A DNA stretch of 64,000 nucleotides. It comes from Dallia pectoralis (taxonomy: Eukaryota; Chordata; Actinopteri; Esociformes; Umbridae). The stretch covers positions 3,783,909 to 3,847,908 of the forward strand of contig CM055755.1 of the NCBI GenBank assembly GCA_029465975.1, read 5' to 3'. This document shows positions 13,901-25,429 of this stretch, one piece after another. The notes under the pieces were generated by a model, which saw only the letters and a program-made list of their open reading frames with translations, did not search any database and was not told the origin of the DNA. A program made the translations under genes and the position numbers. Within the stretch, counting starts at the first letter, position 1, and every line of letters starts with the position of its first letter.

Positions 13901-14282
13901 TTAGCGCGCACGCCGCGAAGAACTAATGCCACTCATGTGCCCGGGCTAATGACGACGCCGGCTATACTGTATACGGGGCGCATTCCATTAGGGACCATGA
14001 AAGTCAACGGCGTTATAGTGTAGGAAAGCACTCAGGAGCGCCTAGCATGTTCATGCAGGACGAGTGCTCGAGCGGAGATCATCACTGTTCTGTCTGGTTG
14101 CATGAGAAATGGTTGACCCGTGCTTTCACCCCAATGTCAAAAGTAAGACAGTTTCCAGGGTATGTTGATGAAGTGTAAAGACGCATGGCGCTTTTCTTTA
14201 TGTGGAACTTTCCTATTTCATGGCCAGAGTTTTTGGATAGGAATATACCAATATTGTCAGTTGTGCCTTCAACTGAAATGTG

Positions 14283-14312
14283 TCCTAGTCCCTAACCACT
14301 AGGCCACCCCTA
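14283..14312. mobile_element. Short tail fragment of an interspersed repeat
   Basis: The phrase CCCTAACCACTAGGCCACCC matches the end of a very common fish interspersed repeat that usually ends in 'aaccactaggctacc'. Only about 30 bp survive and the rest of the element is not visible. Confidence 0.4.
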
Positions 14313-15461
14313 TGACCGCAGAGTGGGCGGTACTACCGCAAATCAGCAGGCCAGTGGACGACCGGGCTGCACATGCGTAGTCATGATTACAATTCCCAAC
14401 GTTCCTCATCAACATAACAACCAGCGGTCCAGCGGGAATGGTCCCGATTCTCCTGATTACTCCCTCCGGCTTTGCCCTATTTTATTACTTGATCATAAAT
14501 TCACTTTTGTATTTGTTAACTTTTATTCGTCAAAGGAAAATACAAATCTATAAATCCTATTAAAATCTCCCATGCTCTGTGAAGTCAACACATTTGCTAT
14601 TGATGTCACAATAGCATGAGCTGCCTACAGGAACCAGGCAGAAGATCAGGGAGACAATTGGATTAAGATGTTTCATCCTCTGGGACATCTAATAAGGTCA
14701 AGAGGTCTGGCTTGCTTTGCAGTGCACTGTGAGAAAAACCAGAGTGACGTTAGAGCAGCATCTGAGAAGGTTCACAAGAGAGCTCATTATTTTGGGTGTG
14801 AAACAGACAAGCAAGGCTTGGGTTCTCAACCGTAGAACGCTATCGCAAGGAATTGAGAAAAGACCAACTTAGTTGAGAACCTGGATGGCCTTGATTTTTG
14901 CATTTACCCATATCCACAATGGACCAAATCGGAACCAGCTTGAGACCACATCTGTGTGTTCAGGTTCGGATATTCAGGATGTACAATTCAGCTAGTCGCC
15001 AATTTAACGTTTAAACGTTTTCAGTGGAAGCGTGACTTTCCATTTGAAAGTAAACCCCCAGGAAGCAACTGTTCAAAAAAAATAATCACGAACACGTCTC
15101 CAAAAACTGGGTTGTGCACGTGAAGCACTTGGATTGCTCCCAGAATCCAAATCAATTAACACCTCAAGCAGTTACCCCAAATAATTAGTTACTGGCACCA
15201 CCTGTCAATAGAGGCTTATTCAAACTTAATTCGATTTAAACGTTATAAATATTGTCTTGATAGTGTAGCTGTCCTTCATAAAGATTCACCTCATCTTCGC
15301 CAAGTTCACGTAGGACTAATGACATACGTAATGTGTGTCATCAACAGGTATTAACCAAAGACCTAATTAAGGCAGAGTTAGCTCTTCGAAACCAAACAAA
15401 AGCATGAAAACTAAATATGAAATATTAGGTCAATGTAGCAGGCCTGTCTGCTTGGGCAACT

Positions 15462-15480
15462 CCATGGCGCCATGGCAACC
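15462..15480. promoter_or_regulatory. Palindrome with X-box-like half site
   Basis: CCATGGCGCCATGG is a perfect 14-bp palindrome. Its right arm continues into CATGGCAACC, a good half of the RFX X-box consensus (GTNRCC/RGYAAC). A further GGCAAC lies just upstream at 15455-15460. Binding is inferred from the motif only. Confidence 0.25.
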
Positions 15481-16417
15481 AGGGAAATTATATATAACAT
15501 ATAAATAGTTGTACAGAATATACATTATATATATATAAGCAATAATTCACACCTTGTTGCTCGTAAATATTTCCCGCGTGGCTGGGTGGAGAACACATTC
15601 ATCTTGTCCTGTAATTTCTGTATGGGTTTACACTCACTCACCAGACAGGGACGTGAAACTCATTACGTATGATGTGAAAGGCTTACGAACCTTTACACAT
15701 TTCTCAGACGCACGCTGGTTAGTGCACCTAATTGTATCTAGTGTGAGAACATTGTTTGGTTGAATTTTCGATACTTTTCCCTGAAATATGATATCGAAAT
15801 CTCCAAGCACCTTTGAGTGGGTCTGAAGAACCCTGGGAGCCGTGCGTTTGATACCCTAGTACCCAAGTCACGAGAGGAGCCGAGGAGATCTCCAACTATT
15901 GATGACATTTCATTCCCACTGACCCTAGTTACAGTCCCAATCGTTGCTGTTGAAATTGAGAACTCTTGTCACATGACCATCCGTCTGAAATCTCCGGATG
16001 ACAAGTTCCACCTTGCCAACAAATGATTGGTTTAAAAGACAGAAGTTACACGTTTGACTAAAAACAGGAAACATAACATACATTCATCGGCCTATCATAG
16101 TGAACGGACAGATGATTAAAGCAGGATCTTAATTTAAGCTTTCGGTTACTGACTGAACGGGTTATCTATCGGACAGAGAGATTATTGGAATACCAACTAG
16201 GATGTTTTGTAATGGTCCCCTGAAATGTTTGTTTAGTTCCCGGTTGGCCTCAGGAATAATTGTTGGGATTTGTTTAGATGTGTAACGGTCCCTGGAGCTT
16301 GTAGATAGTTCCCGATTTGTTTCGGGAACATTTGTAGGATGTTGTATCCAATTCCCCAGGAGTTTGAGTTTAGTATCTGGTTTTTGAGGATCTCAAAAAG
16401 ACCAAAACAAAAAAGAG

Positions 16418-16674
16418 TTCCCCCAATACTAGTTGTTCAGGTGTATTATCACATAAGAGTATGTTCCCCAATACTAGTTGTTCAGGTGTATTATCACATA
16501 CGAGTATGTTCCCCAATACTAGTTGTTCAGGAGTATTATCACATAAGAGTATTTCCCCCAATACTAGTTGTTCAGGAGTATTATTATCACATAAGAGTAT
16601 TTCCCCCAATACTAGTTGTTCCGAAGTATTATCACATAAGAGTATGTTCCCCAATACTAGTTGTTCAGGAGTCC
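16418..16674. repeat. 45-bp minisatellite, about 5.7 copies
   Basis: Units begin with TTCCCCAATACTAGTTGTTC and end in ATCACATAAGAGTATG. One copy carries an extra ATT step (48 bp). Because 45 is a multiple of three, frames stay open on both strands, as a PILVVQ..YYHIRV repeat in one direction and an LLCDNTPEQLVLGE repeat in the other. No start context or domain supports translation. Confidence 0.95.
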
Positions 16675-17739
16675 AGCCTGATGTTGATTAAATAGATGAA
16701 CTGAAATATTTGTGCAGTTGGCAGTAAAACGTTGATAATTATTTTTCAAGCTGGTGACAATCGTTCCGTCTGTGTGGCCCAGCATTAATTAGGTAGGACA
16801 ATACCGTAACTATATAACTAAGAACTGACACCACTAAATATGCCATTTATTACTATACCAACATAAATTACATTACGAACAAACATGTCCACATCATATG
16901 ATGTCTGATTCGGTCTGGCACAAAAGAGCTCCTCTTGGCAAATTGTCCAATCGTGTTGGTGACATAACACGCATAGCCGTGCCGGGTTGACAAGCCAGAT
17001 GCCTCTTCACATCTTCCTCCGAAGACATTATTTTCCTACAGTACGTTCACAGACCCAGATGGCGTCGTATTAAAAAGTCAGTACCAAGCAATTGTGAACA
17101 TTCTGCCATCCCATTGTCATTGACGAATAACGAACGACGGGCAGAATCAATGGCATATCTCCGGCAGGTTGTTTGTTTTATATATACGCTAAAACCTTTG
17201 CTAATCTCACCTGTTGTTGTGGTATATGTATCGAGAACGCAACGTCCCAAGTGAAAGTACCCCCCACACGAGGCCAGGTCTTTTCCCGGACCCTCTCCGT
17301 CTCAGTTGACAACACCACAGAGTTGTGGTGAGTTGTGACACGTTGCTCAACGCAAAACAGGAGGCAGTGACGTACAACTATTGGTTCACAGCGACCATCG
17401 AAAATGACCTAGATCACAGGAAGTGATGTAGATATTAATCCAAGCACTTCTCGTCACACGTCTGGACTACTGCATTTTACCATTGGTAGGAGCCCCGGGT
17501 TTTTGCGTATAACCTCTGAACCCTAAATGCCTTACCTCAGCTCTTAGTTCAGAGACCTCATCAGCAATACGAGTGGTGGGCAGCATACAATCAAAGCTCT
17601 TCACTATCCTAACAGCAGAGTTCCTGCCCATTTTCTGAAAACACGATCTTAATAAGATGAAGTCAATTAACTGTAAGACGCTCTGGATAGACTACCGGCG
17701 AACGGACGTGCACATAACAAATGAATAACAATAATTCAA

Positions 17740-18020
17740 ATGTTTACCCACCTGTATTGGAAACGGGGGGCGGTGATAATGTGTGACAGCCTCTTGGGCA
17801 ATAAAACAACTTTGTCTAATTGGCTTGCGGGTCCATTTGGGTTTACGGAGCATTCGTTTTTCTGTCTCCTACTAATTTCCACATCGCCGCAGAGAACGGC
17901 TTACTTACAAACGGCTTTGTGTCGCGAGGAATTAAGAGCGTCCGTTCGCTGCCAAAAAAAGTCTGCATTGTCGGCGTAATAAATTGAGCAATTAATGGGC
18001 GGACGAGGGCGTCTCTTTTG
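17740..18020. promoter_or_regulatory. Candidate conserved non-coding element
   Basis: Single-copy sequence with clustered homeodomain-like cores (GCAATAAAAC, CTAATTGG, GGAATTAAGAG, GCAATTAATGGG) set in moderately GC-rich context with several CpG dinucleotides. A developmental enhancer is possible. This is inference from texture alone. Confidence 0.22.
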
Positions 18021-19299
18021 GCAGTGTTTCCGCCCAATAAACCGGGGCCACGTTGTCCAACCCGCTGACGCCATTGTGCCTGAGAGTTATGGCTTCCTCG
18101 AGAAATACCGCTTCGTGAGACCGAAATCATTTCCACCGACAGCCACATTTGGGAGAGACGTATGCCTTGTCGAGAAGAGAGAGCCGCGGACTTTTATCCA
18201 GCGAACGGCAAAATGTGGCACGGCCTGCTCTAGGGCACGGCCTAATCTAGAGACATTGCTCTTACTGGGGGGCACAAATAAAAAGCATTATTTCTCAAGT
18301 GTATAGGTAACGGATGGAGAGGGAATGCAGACATTGAGCAGTGTACCGGCACGATGGCACGCCTCAAGATGGCAATACCTGACCCTCTTCACACCCAAAC
18401 GGGTCTATCCGAATGACCGAACCGGCACAATCGCCCGTTTACGGTCGCCGTTAGGAATTTCGCTCAGTGTCTGCATCTCCGTGCCATGCAAACTGTTTGT
18501 TTTTTCTCATTCATACACATGTCGAATTTATGGACCTTACTGGGAACTTGTGTTACTGATATAGAAACTACGGCTGTTATTACAGTTATATTGTGTCATT
18601 ATTACCCGGTAGGGGAGGGTCATGTGTAATGTGGTACCACACTGTAGCATACTCATAATATATCTTGCACCTGTCTCCTCGCTTTAGCGCCAGTGGATAA
18701 GCCTTTATCTACAACCAGTCCTTAAACAGTCTCCTATAACTTGATTCCTCTATAAAAGAAAAAAAACCTGTCATGTTTTCGTCAGTCGCCCCGGCTGAAA
18801 AACCCACTGGACACGAGTGTCTCAAGAACCCAGGCCTCTGCGTTTACAAACTGGACGGTTAGGAGCACCGGAGCTCATTAATCCAAGTCCTGGTACCTCA
18901 AAGCAACTGTTTTTCTAACACGAGTACCATTTCAAGTCCCCAGTCCCGGGTTGACACATCCTGGGTGCGGTACTGTACATAGCCGTTTAAGCTTCTGGCG
19001 GGAATTCAGAAAGTGTATCTTTGGATTGTCACCTATTTGTGTCACTATCCTTCCTCTGCAAGTTACACAAACAGATGGTCGCCAAAAAAGCCTGGGTCGT
19101 AAATGAAAAATATGTTCAGAACCGCACCCTCCAACCATCAGCACCCCATGATCCAAACATCTCCCTGCTTCATTAACTTCAAAAATAAAACATCAAGTCT
19201 CTCGTCTTCTTTCCCACTACTCTGTCGGTTTCTGCTCTTGACCCAGCAGCAATGCCACTTCAGCCACTCCTGTTTTCGACAAGTCACCCCGGGTGGTAG

Positions 19300-19490
19300 A
19301 AATCTCAACAACGATAATATTCCAGCAGACTTGCTCAAATTATGCATGCAAATTTTGATTCCCCCCTGACCTTTGACAGCCGCGTCAAGAAAAACGGTGT
19401 CGAAAAGTTCTTCTAACACCTTAACATCGTTGCATAACTCATTTCTATCCATACTCATGCGGCGAAGATTGGCCGTGAATTAATTAAGGT
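19300..19490. promoter_or_regulatory. Candidate enhancer with octamer and DR1-like site
   Basis: A perfect POU octamer ATGCAAAT lies at 19346-19353. About 14 bp downstream, TGACCTTTGACA (19367-19378) is close to the DR1 nuclear-receptor consensus used by RXR, HNF4 and COUP-TF proteins. A GAATTAATTAAG block follows near 19476. A minus-strand frame of 106 codons covers the region but has no recognisable domain. Confidence 0.28.
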
Positions 19491-20200
19491 CTGACTAAGG
19501 CGAAGCACTCTTAATCGGAATCGCTGACAGGACTCTCCAGAAACGTTGACAGATCTCATACGACGGTGCCCTTAAGAAAGTGCCAAAACACCATTAGATA
19601 ATCCTGGCATCTCTGAATTTAAAACCACCAGCAGACTTCAGTGCAGCCAGGGTGCTGAATGTTAATATCACACAGAACTGATCTCACTCTTCAACTTCGC
19701 CTACATTCTCAGGCCGAGCGATAGGTCGATACTCTGCTCCACGAGATCCCAGCTACCGTGCTGGTGGAATGCCCTTTTGGGTCAACCACACCGTTTCAGA
19801 CTAAGCCATGAAACCACAGAACCAGGGCTACTTTATAAACGACTTTAATCCGTCTTCGTTTTGTTAATCATACATACGTTTTTTGTTTTGTTTTTAATTG
19901 AACGCACTCTGAGATGCACTTTTTTTGTAATAGAAAGTGCTTTCGAAATGTCATAAAGATGATTAATAAATATGACTAGAGCGCCAAGTGATTAAACTAC
20001 CGGGTCTCCTGTTGATTAACAAATGTATCGGATGATAACCAGCAACTAAATTAGCATCCAACTATTAATCACAGTGTTATAAAGTGCCCAATGTTTCAGC
20101 GTACACATCTACTTGCTATGCTAATCAAGAGAAGAAAGAAACACAACACTATGTGGAACAAACATGAGGATTGGACATGAATAACTCCAATATGATCCCA

Positions 20201-20905
20201 TTTACCACGATGATAACAAATTAATATACACATAAACACATATACCACGATGATAACAAATTAATATACACATAAACACATATACCACGATGATAACAAA
20301 TTAATATACACATAAACACATATACCACGATGATAACAAATTAATATACACATAAACACATATACCACGATGATAACAAATTAATATACACATAAACACA
20401 TATACCACGATGATAACAAATTAATATACACATAAACACATATACCACGATGATAACAAATTAATATACACATAAACACATATACCACGATGATAACAAA
20501 TTAATATACACATAAACACATATACCACGATGATAACAAATTAATATACACATAAACACATATACCACGATGATAACAAATTAATATACACATAAACACA
20601 TATACCACGATGATAACAAATTAATATACACATAAACACATATACCACGATGATAACAAATTAATATACACATAAACACATATACCACGATGATAACAAA
20701 TTAATATACAGATAAACACATATACCACGATGATAACAAATTAATATACACATAAACACATATACCACGATGATAACAAATTAATATACACATAAACACA
20801 TATACCACGATGATAACAAATTAATATACACATAAACACATATACCACGATGATAACAAATTAATATACACATAAACACATATACCACGATGATAACAAA
20901 TTAAT
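20201..20905. repeat. Near-perfect 40-bp minisatellite, about 17.5 copies
   Basis: Seventeen consecutive 40-bp units (TACCACGATGATAACAAATT followed by an AATATACACATAAACACA part) are identical except for one C-to-G change at 20711 and the entry into the first copy. The unit is AT-rich. The array runs straight into a diverged 39-bp relative at its right end. Such homogeneity indicates very recent expansion or efficient gene conversion, or an assembly effect. Confidence 0.98.
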
Positions 20906-21303
20906 AAACCACACACACATATACCATAATAAACCCTATCTAATAAACTATAAACACATACCATAATAAACCCTAACTAAGAAACCATAAACACATACCA
21001 TAATAAACCCTAACTAATAAACCATAAACACATACGATAATAAATCCTAACTAATAAACAATATACACATATACCATAATAAACCCAAACTAATAAACCA
21101 TAAACACATACCATAATAAACCCTAACTAATAAACCATAAACACATATACCATAATAAACCCTAACTAATAAACCATAAACACATATACCATAATAAACC
21201 CTAACTAATAAACCATAAACACATATACCATAATAAACCCTAACTAATAAACCATAAACACATATACCATAATAAACCCTAACTAATATACCATAAACAC
21301 ATA
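20906..21303. repeat. Diverged 37- to 39-bp sibling minisatellite, about 10 copies
   Basis: Units read ACCATAATAAACCCTAACTA followed by ATAAACCATAAACACATAT. They align along their length with the neighbouring 40-bp unit, sharing ATACCA at the start and ATAAACACAT at the end. Copies differ by small indels and substitutions, so this block looks older. The core AAACCCTAACTA is telomere-like. The minus-strand frame (repeated YYGICVYGLLVRV) is a by-product. Confidence 0.95.
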
Positions 21304-22268
21304 TCCCCACCAGAGCTGAGAGATTGAGCCCGCTGTATTTTGTCTGGTTCGTGTCACATACTTGTCAGGGCCCCTGAGCTGTCACTCAAACAGAACAAAT
21401 GAACCGATGAAAACAGCAGCAACAGTGGGGTTTCTGTCCTTAATCTGGCATCATTTCTGGCACGTCTCTCCCTACCCGTTTAACATTACCAACAAGCCTC
21501 ATGTGCAGTGACTTTGATAAAGCCCAGGTCTCCACCTTGATTTAATTTATCACAGTATTTCCACTAAATACAGCCACAGAAGAAAACCATCTGTCACAAA
21601 AGACATAATTGTGAATTGAATTTGAGTTGCCTCACAGCGGACACAAAAAGAGCGCAGCCTCATTTTCTTCCGGTGCGATTCCGGAAAGTAGAGGTGAAAT
21701 TTCCGCGTTCGTGTACCTGTTCTGTATAGGATCAAGGCTTATCCGCTGCTCTCTTATTGGAGACGACAGCAGACAAATGAAGACTCCTTGTGTGCGGTCT
21801 GGTCCAGTCAAAACACATTTCAATAAACAACCCGCTGCTTATGCCTTTAAAAATCCCTGAAACGTGCCTGACAACCTGTGTCCTCAGAACAGACAAAACG
21901 TGCTTTCACTCAAAAGTAACGAACATTGCAATTATCTGGCAAAAGGGATGTTGAGTAAAGGAGCAGACGGTGGGTGGTGGTGGGGGGGTGAAGGGGGGCA
22001 CAGAAACAGAGACTTCAGGGTCAGCCGAGATATTGGCTCTGCTCGAAACAAGAAATGAGGAACCTCATTGGTTCATTCCCAGGAAGAGGTCTGTGCAGCC
22101 AAGGGCGCTCGGAGACGACTAAGTATCGCCCCCTGGATATCGCGATACGTCGCGTCTGTATTTAAGTGCGACCGGCTGTATAAAGACACACATCGTTGGT
22201 GTCGTGTTTGATGTTAGTGCTTCCCCAGGATCTTATAACTAACTGCCTGTGGTGCCATTGGGTTAGAT
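21304..22268. other. Non-coding stretch, no gene seen
   Basis: About 1 kb with no supported gene. A G-rich run (GGTGGGTGGTGGTGGGGGGG-type) lies near 21970-21999. Confidence 0.45.
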
Positions 22269-22634
22269 AGAGAGTCAGGACATGGGTTAACCATCACATC
22301 TGAGGGGCACCACCAGGGTCCCAGAGAGTCAGGACGTGGGTTAACCATCACATCTGAGGGGCACCACCAGGGTCCCAGAGAGTCAGGACGTGGGTTAACC
22401 ATCACATCTGAGGGGCACCACCAGGGTCCCAGAGAGTCAGGACGTGGGTTAACCATCACATCTGAGGGGCACCACCAGGGTCCCAGAGAGTCAGGACGTG
22501 GGTTAACCATCACATCTGAGGGGCACCACCAGGGTCCCAGAGAGTCAGGACATGGGTTAACCATCACATCTGAGGGGCACCACCAGGGTCCCAGAGAGTC
22601 AGGACGTGGGTTAACCATCACATCTGAGGGGCAC
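22269..22634. repeat. 54-bp minisatellite, 6.8 copies
   Basis: Seven units start with AGAGAGTCAGGACRTGGGTT at 54-bp spacing; the last is cut after 42 bp. Copies are nearly identical. The main variation is CATG in copies 1 and 6 where the others have CGTG, as expected from CpG deamination. Because 54 is a multiple of three, the minus strand carries a 140-codon frame with an 18-residue repeat (CPSDVMVNPRPDSLGPWW). No other sign of a gene is seen. Confidence 0.97.
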
Positions 22635-22714
22635 AAGCTTTATCCGTCAATGCTGCCATCATGGCACCTTATTGGTCATCAACCACCACTTCCAGCAGAT
22701 TGATTGGTCTTATA
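22635..22714. other. Short spacer between two repeat arrays
   Basis: Unremarkable single-copy sequence. Confidence 0.5.
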
Positions 22715-22875
22715 ACCGAGCCCTAACAGAGCTCTAACCAAATCCTAACCCAGCCGTAACCCAGCTCTAACTGAGCTCTAACCCAGCCCTAACCCAGCCA
22801 TAACTGAGCACTAACAAAATCCTAACCCAGCCCTAACTGAGCCTAGACCAAGCCCTAACCACACTCTAACCAAGC
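22715..22875. repeat. Degenerate CCCTAACCCAG-type tandem repeat
   Basis: About fourteen imperfect 11- to 12-bp units of the form CCTAACCCAGC or CTAACTGAGCT. The recurrent CTAACC core is telomere-like, but the extra AGC/GAGC part marks it as a separate minisatellite. Confidence 0.85.
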
Positions 22876-24991
22876 AGAACCTCACATTGCTTGACAGGAA
22901 AGCGGGCAGAGATCAATAGTATTTGGTCAAAAGCGTGAGGCTAATACATAACACCAGAGTTATAATTGCTAGGCTGTTTTTCATTCCAGAAATTCCCTCC
23001 GTTCAGCTTCCTTCACTCACCCCAGATCGGCCGAAGAGCTGTCCTTTTGTCATGCAAAGCTGATGCAAGGCAAAATGACAGCTACTTATTGGCACTCGTA
23101 TGACTTAACCCGGTTTAATCTTCAGCAGGCGTCCTGATTAAATAACCACTGCTGTGCAAATAAGCGTTGCGCAAGGTTATCGGAGCACAGTTTCTCTGGT
23201 AGGGCACGTCGGCATTCACAGTGACACAGCTCGCACGTTTACTTCTAGCACAAAGCTAATTAAAGTAATCCCATGCACAAATACGAGGCGCGGTGTTTAA
23301 ATGCCAGGACCGGAATGTACTGCAAAACATATTAACACAATAATAACAGTGCAATCCTTCATGGAGAGATTGATGGTTTTGGCCGACACGCGCTTGTTTG
23401 ACCTGGAGTGTTACAGTCGAGCACTCGATATCACACACCTTCTTTCGGTTCTTCCTGTCTGCCGTGTGCCTGTTTCAGCTTATTCATTCCTTGCAGGTCT
23501 ACCAAAGTACATGCGTGTGCGAACGTCTCCACGTGAAGAACATGACAGGCGTGGGCAAACAAACTAACACTTATGTATTGTAGCGGTTAGCATGCATAGC
23601 CGCTAGCAACCAATCAGTTAAAGGTAAAAGATTTGCCATGCTTCGATTCGTTATTTGTTGCCGTGGCATTCCTTCCCATTTTCCGGCATCCCCGTCCATC
23701 AGTCCTCTGCCTAACCTGCTTCTAAGTTTTCCTGTAATTGGAAATTGATTAGAGGCTGCGTTTTCCCATAGGTAGGCAGATTTCTCGTGTACCGTGGCGT
23801 TAGTGCTTCTTAAATAGTGGCGTTAGTGGATCTCTAATCTTGCTAAACGGATACTAAACGGAATCAAAGCGGTCACTTAATTAAAAAGATACTCAATTTA
23901 AAATAATATATAACGCGATGGAGTTGATTGGGCTACTTATGGCTTCTTTAACCGGGCAGCCAGTTGGCACTTCTCCGCAGTAACTCCGTTCCGTTTCCAT
24001 CGGATGTCATCATCGGTTAGTTCTGATCACCAGAGCGGTGACGTGAGATCCCTGGATGCTAGTTAAACACAACTGACTCCGATATACATGCAGATCTGAA
24101 ACACAGTTATGTGTCGACCGCATGTGAACAACAGCTGTTATAAGCTGTTATAAAGCCGTTATAAACTCACTTGTGTACTAAACTGCAACCTCATGAAGGT
24201 TATCAAATTCGGTGAGGGGTCCTTGTTGATCTCTGGTTTTATCATAACACGGCATCTCAAGTTCACCGTGGGATTCTGTGAATTGAGACGGCTTTGAAAA
24301 ATGTCCGACCATCTAAGTGCACATCATTAATGTTATTAAAACATTATGGGAATTCCAGGTGCCGAAACTGTACCGGCGTCGGCTAATATTCGACAGCGGT
24401 GCCCAAACCTACGTACAACATGTATGGTTTTCCAGCGGCCGTCTTATATTGCATTGAATACCAGCACTGTAATTACAAATCACATTTTTAAGCCGCGCGT
24501 CCACCTAATGCGTCACAAATGTCCGATACCTCGTTAATCTGCGTGCGTAGTCGGCGTACGCACACGCTCGGGTACTTCACAAGGCACAAGCGACGCGGAT
24601 GATTAACTCATTTCAGCCGTTCCCGAGTGCCCCCGCTCTTTTTGAGCGGAGCTCTGATTGCTACGGCAACAATTATCTTTCATCAAGTTGGTCTCTTGGT
24701 GGACTGGCCGGAACGGTTGTCCTCATAAAGCCTGTTCTTTACGCACAAATCAGTGCATTCTGGGGGTTTGCATTTAATGGTCAGTCTAATTGAGTAATCA
24801 TGGGTTACACTATGTGGTTATTTATTCGTTAAATATTATATGTATAATATATAATGGCTTATGAAGCCATTGAGGAATCTACAACAAAATGACTTAAATA
24901 TTTAAGACTTCTGTTTGCATCCCGTACTTTCCTGTGCGATAAGAATTATGCAAGAGTTGAATTTATTGAACTCAACCGGCATTCAAATTTC
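22876..24991. other. Non-coding stretch, no gene seen
   Basis: About 2.1 kb. A three-copy 11-bp repeat (GCTGTTATAAA type) lies at 24131-24165. AT-rich palindromic sequence lies at 24830-24860. No exon is supported. The frame at 24599-24793 (64 codons) has no recognisable domain. Confidence 0.4.
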
Positions 24992-25429
24992 ACACAGACC
25001 AGTACGACATTCCAACACAGACCAGTACGACGTTCCCAACACAGACCAGTATGACGTTCCAACACAGACCAGTACGACGTTCCCAACACAGACCAGTACG
25101 ACGTTCCCAACACAGACCAGTACGACGTTCCAACACAGACCAGTACGACGTTCCCAACACAGACCAGTACGACGTTCCCAACACAGACCAGTACGACGTT
25201 CCCAACACAGACCAGTACGACGTTCCAACACAGACCAGTACGACGTTCCCAACACAGACCAGTACGACGTTCCCAACACAGACCAGTACGACGTTCCCAA
25301 CACAGACCAGTACGACGTTCCAACACAGACCAGTACGACGTTCCCAACACAGACCAGTACGACGTTCCCAACACAGACCAGTACGACGTTCCCAAACCAC
25401 ACCAGTACGACGTTCCCAACACAGACCAA
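24992..25429. repeat. 24-bp minisatellite with 95-bp higher-order unit, about 18 copies
   Basis: The unit is ACACAGACCAGTACGACGTT plus CCCA or CCA. In copies 7 to 18 the order is three 24-bp units followed by one 23-bp unit, repeated three times, which makes a 95-bp higher-order repeat. The left part is less regular. One copy near 25395 reads ACCACACC instead of ACAGACC. The 23-bp units shift frame and the unit has no stop codon, so five overlapping spurious frames of 130 to 187 codons run through it on both strands. Confidence 0.97.

Larger units (their letters stand above)
10428..16417. other. Long non-coding stretch, no gene seen
   Basis: About 6 kb without a recognisable exon. Around 11770-12190 several overlapping frames stay open on both strands (up to 115 codons), but none shows a domain. 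A purine-rich GAGA patch lies at 13118-13165. A short ATATAT run lies near 15525-15537. Candidate elements inside are listed separately. Confidence 0.4.
16675..20200. other. Non-coding stretch, no gene seen
   Basis: About 3.5 kb. Open frames of 60 to 106 codons are present on both strands but match nothing that I recognise. Two candidate regulatory segments are listed separately. A small hairpin, CACCACA-gagt-TGTGGTG, lies near 17320-17340. Confidence 0.4.

Noticed and set aside
19138..19458. 106-codon minus-strand frame
   Set aside because: The composition looks protein-like, but no domain is recognised, other-strand frames overlap and the sequence reads better as a regulatory element.
22214..22636. 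140-codon frame with an 18-residue repeat
   Set aside because: It is explained by a 54-bp tandem repeat. Nearly identical DNA copies, including third positions, give no sign of protein-level selection.
24992..25429. Possible CRISPR array
   Set aside because: Repeats abut one another with no unique spacers, and the host is a vertebrate. The same applies to all other arrays in the window.
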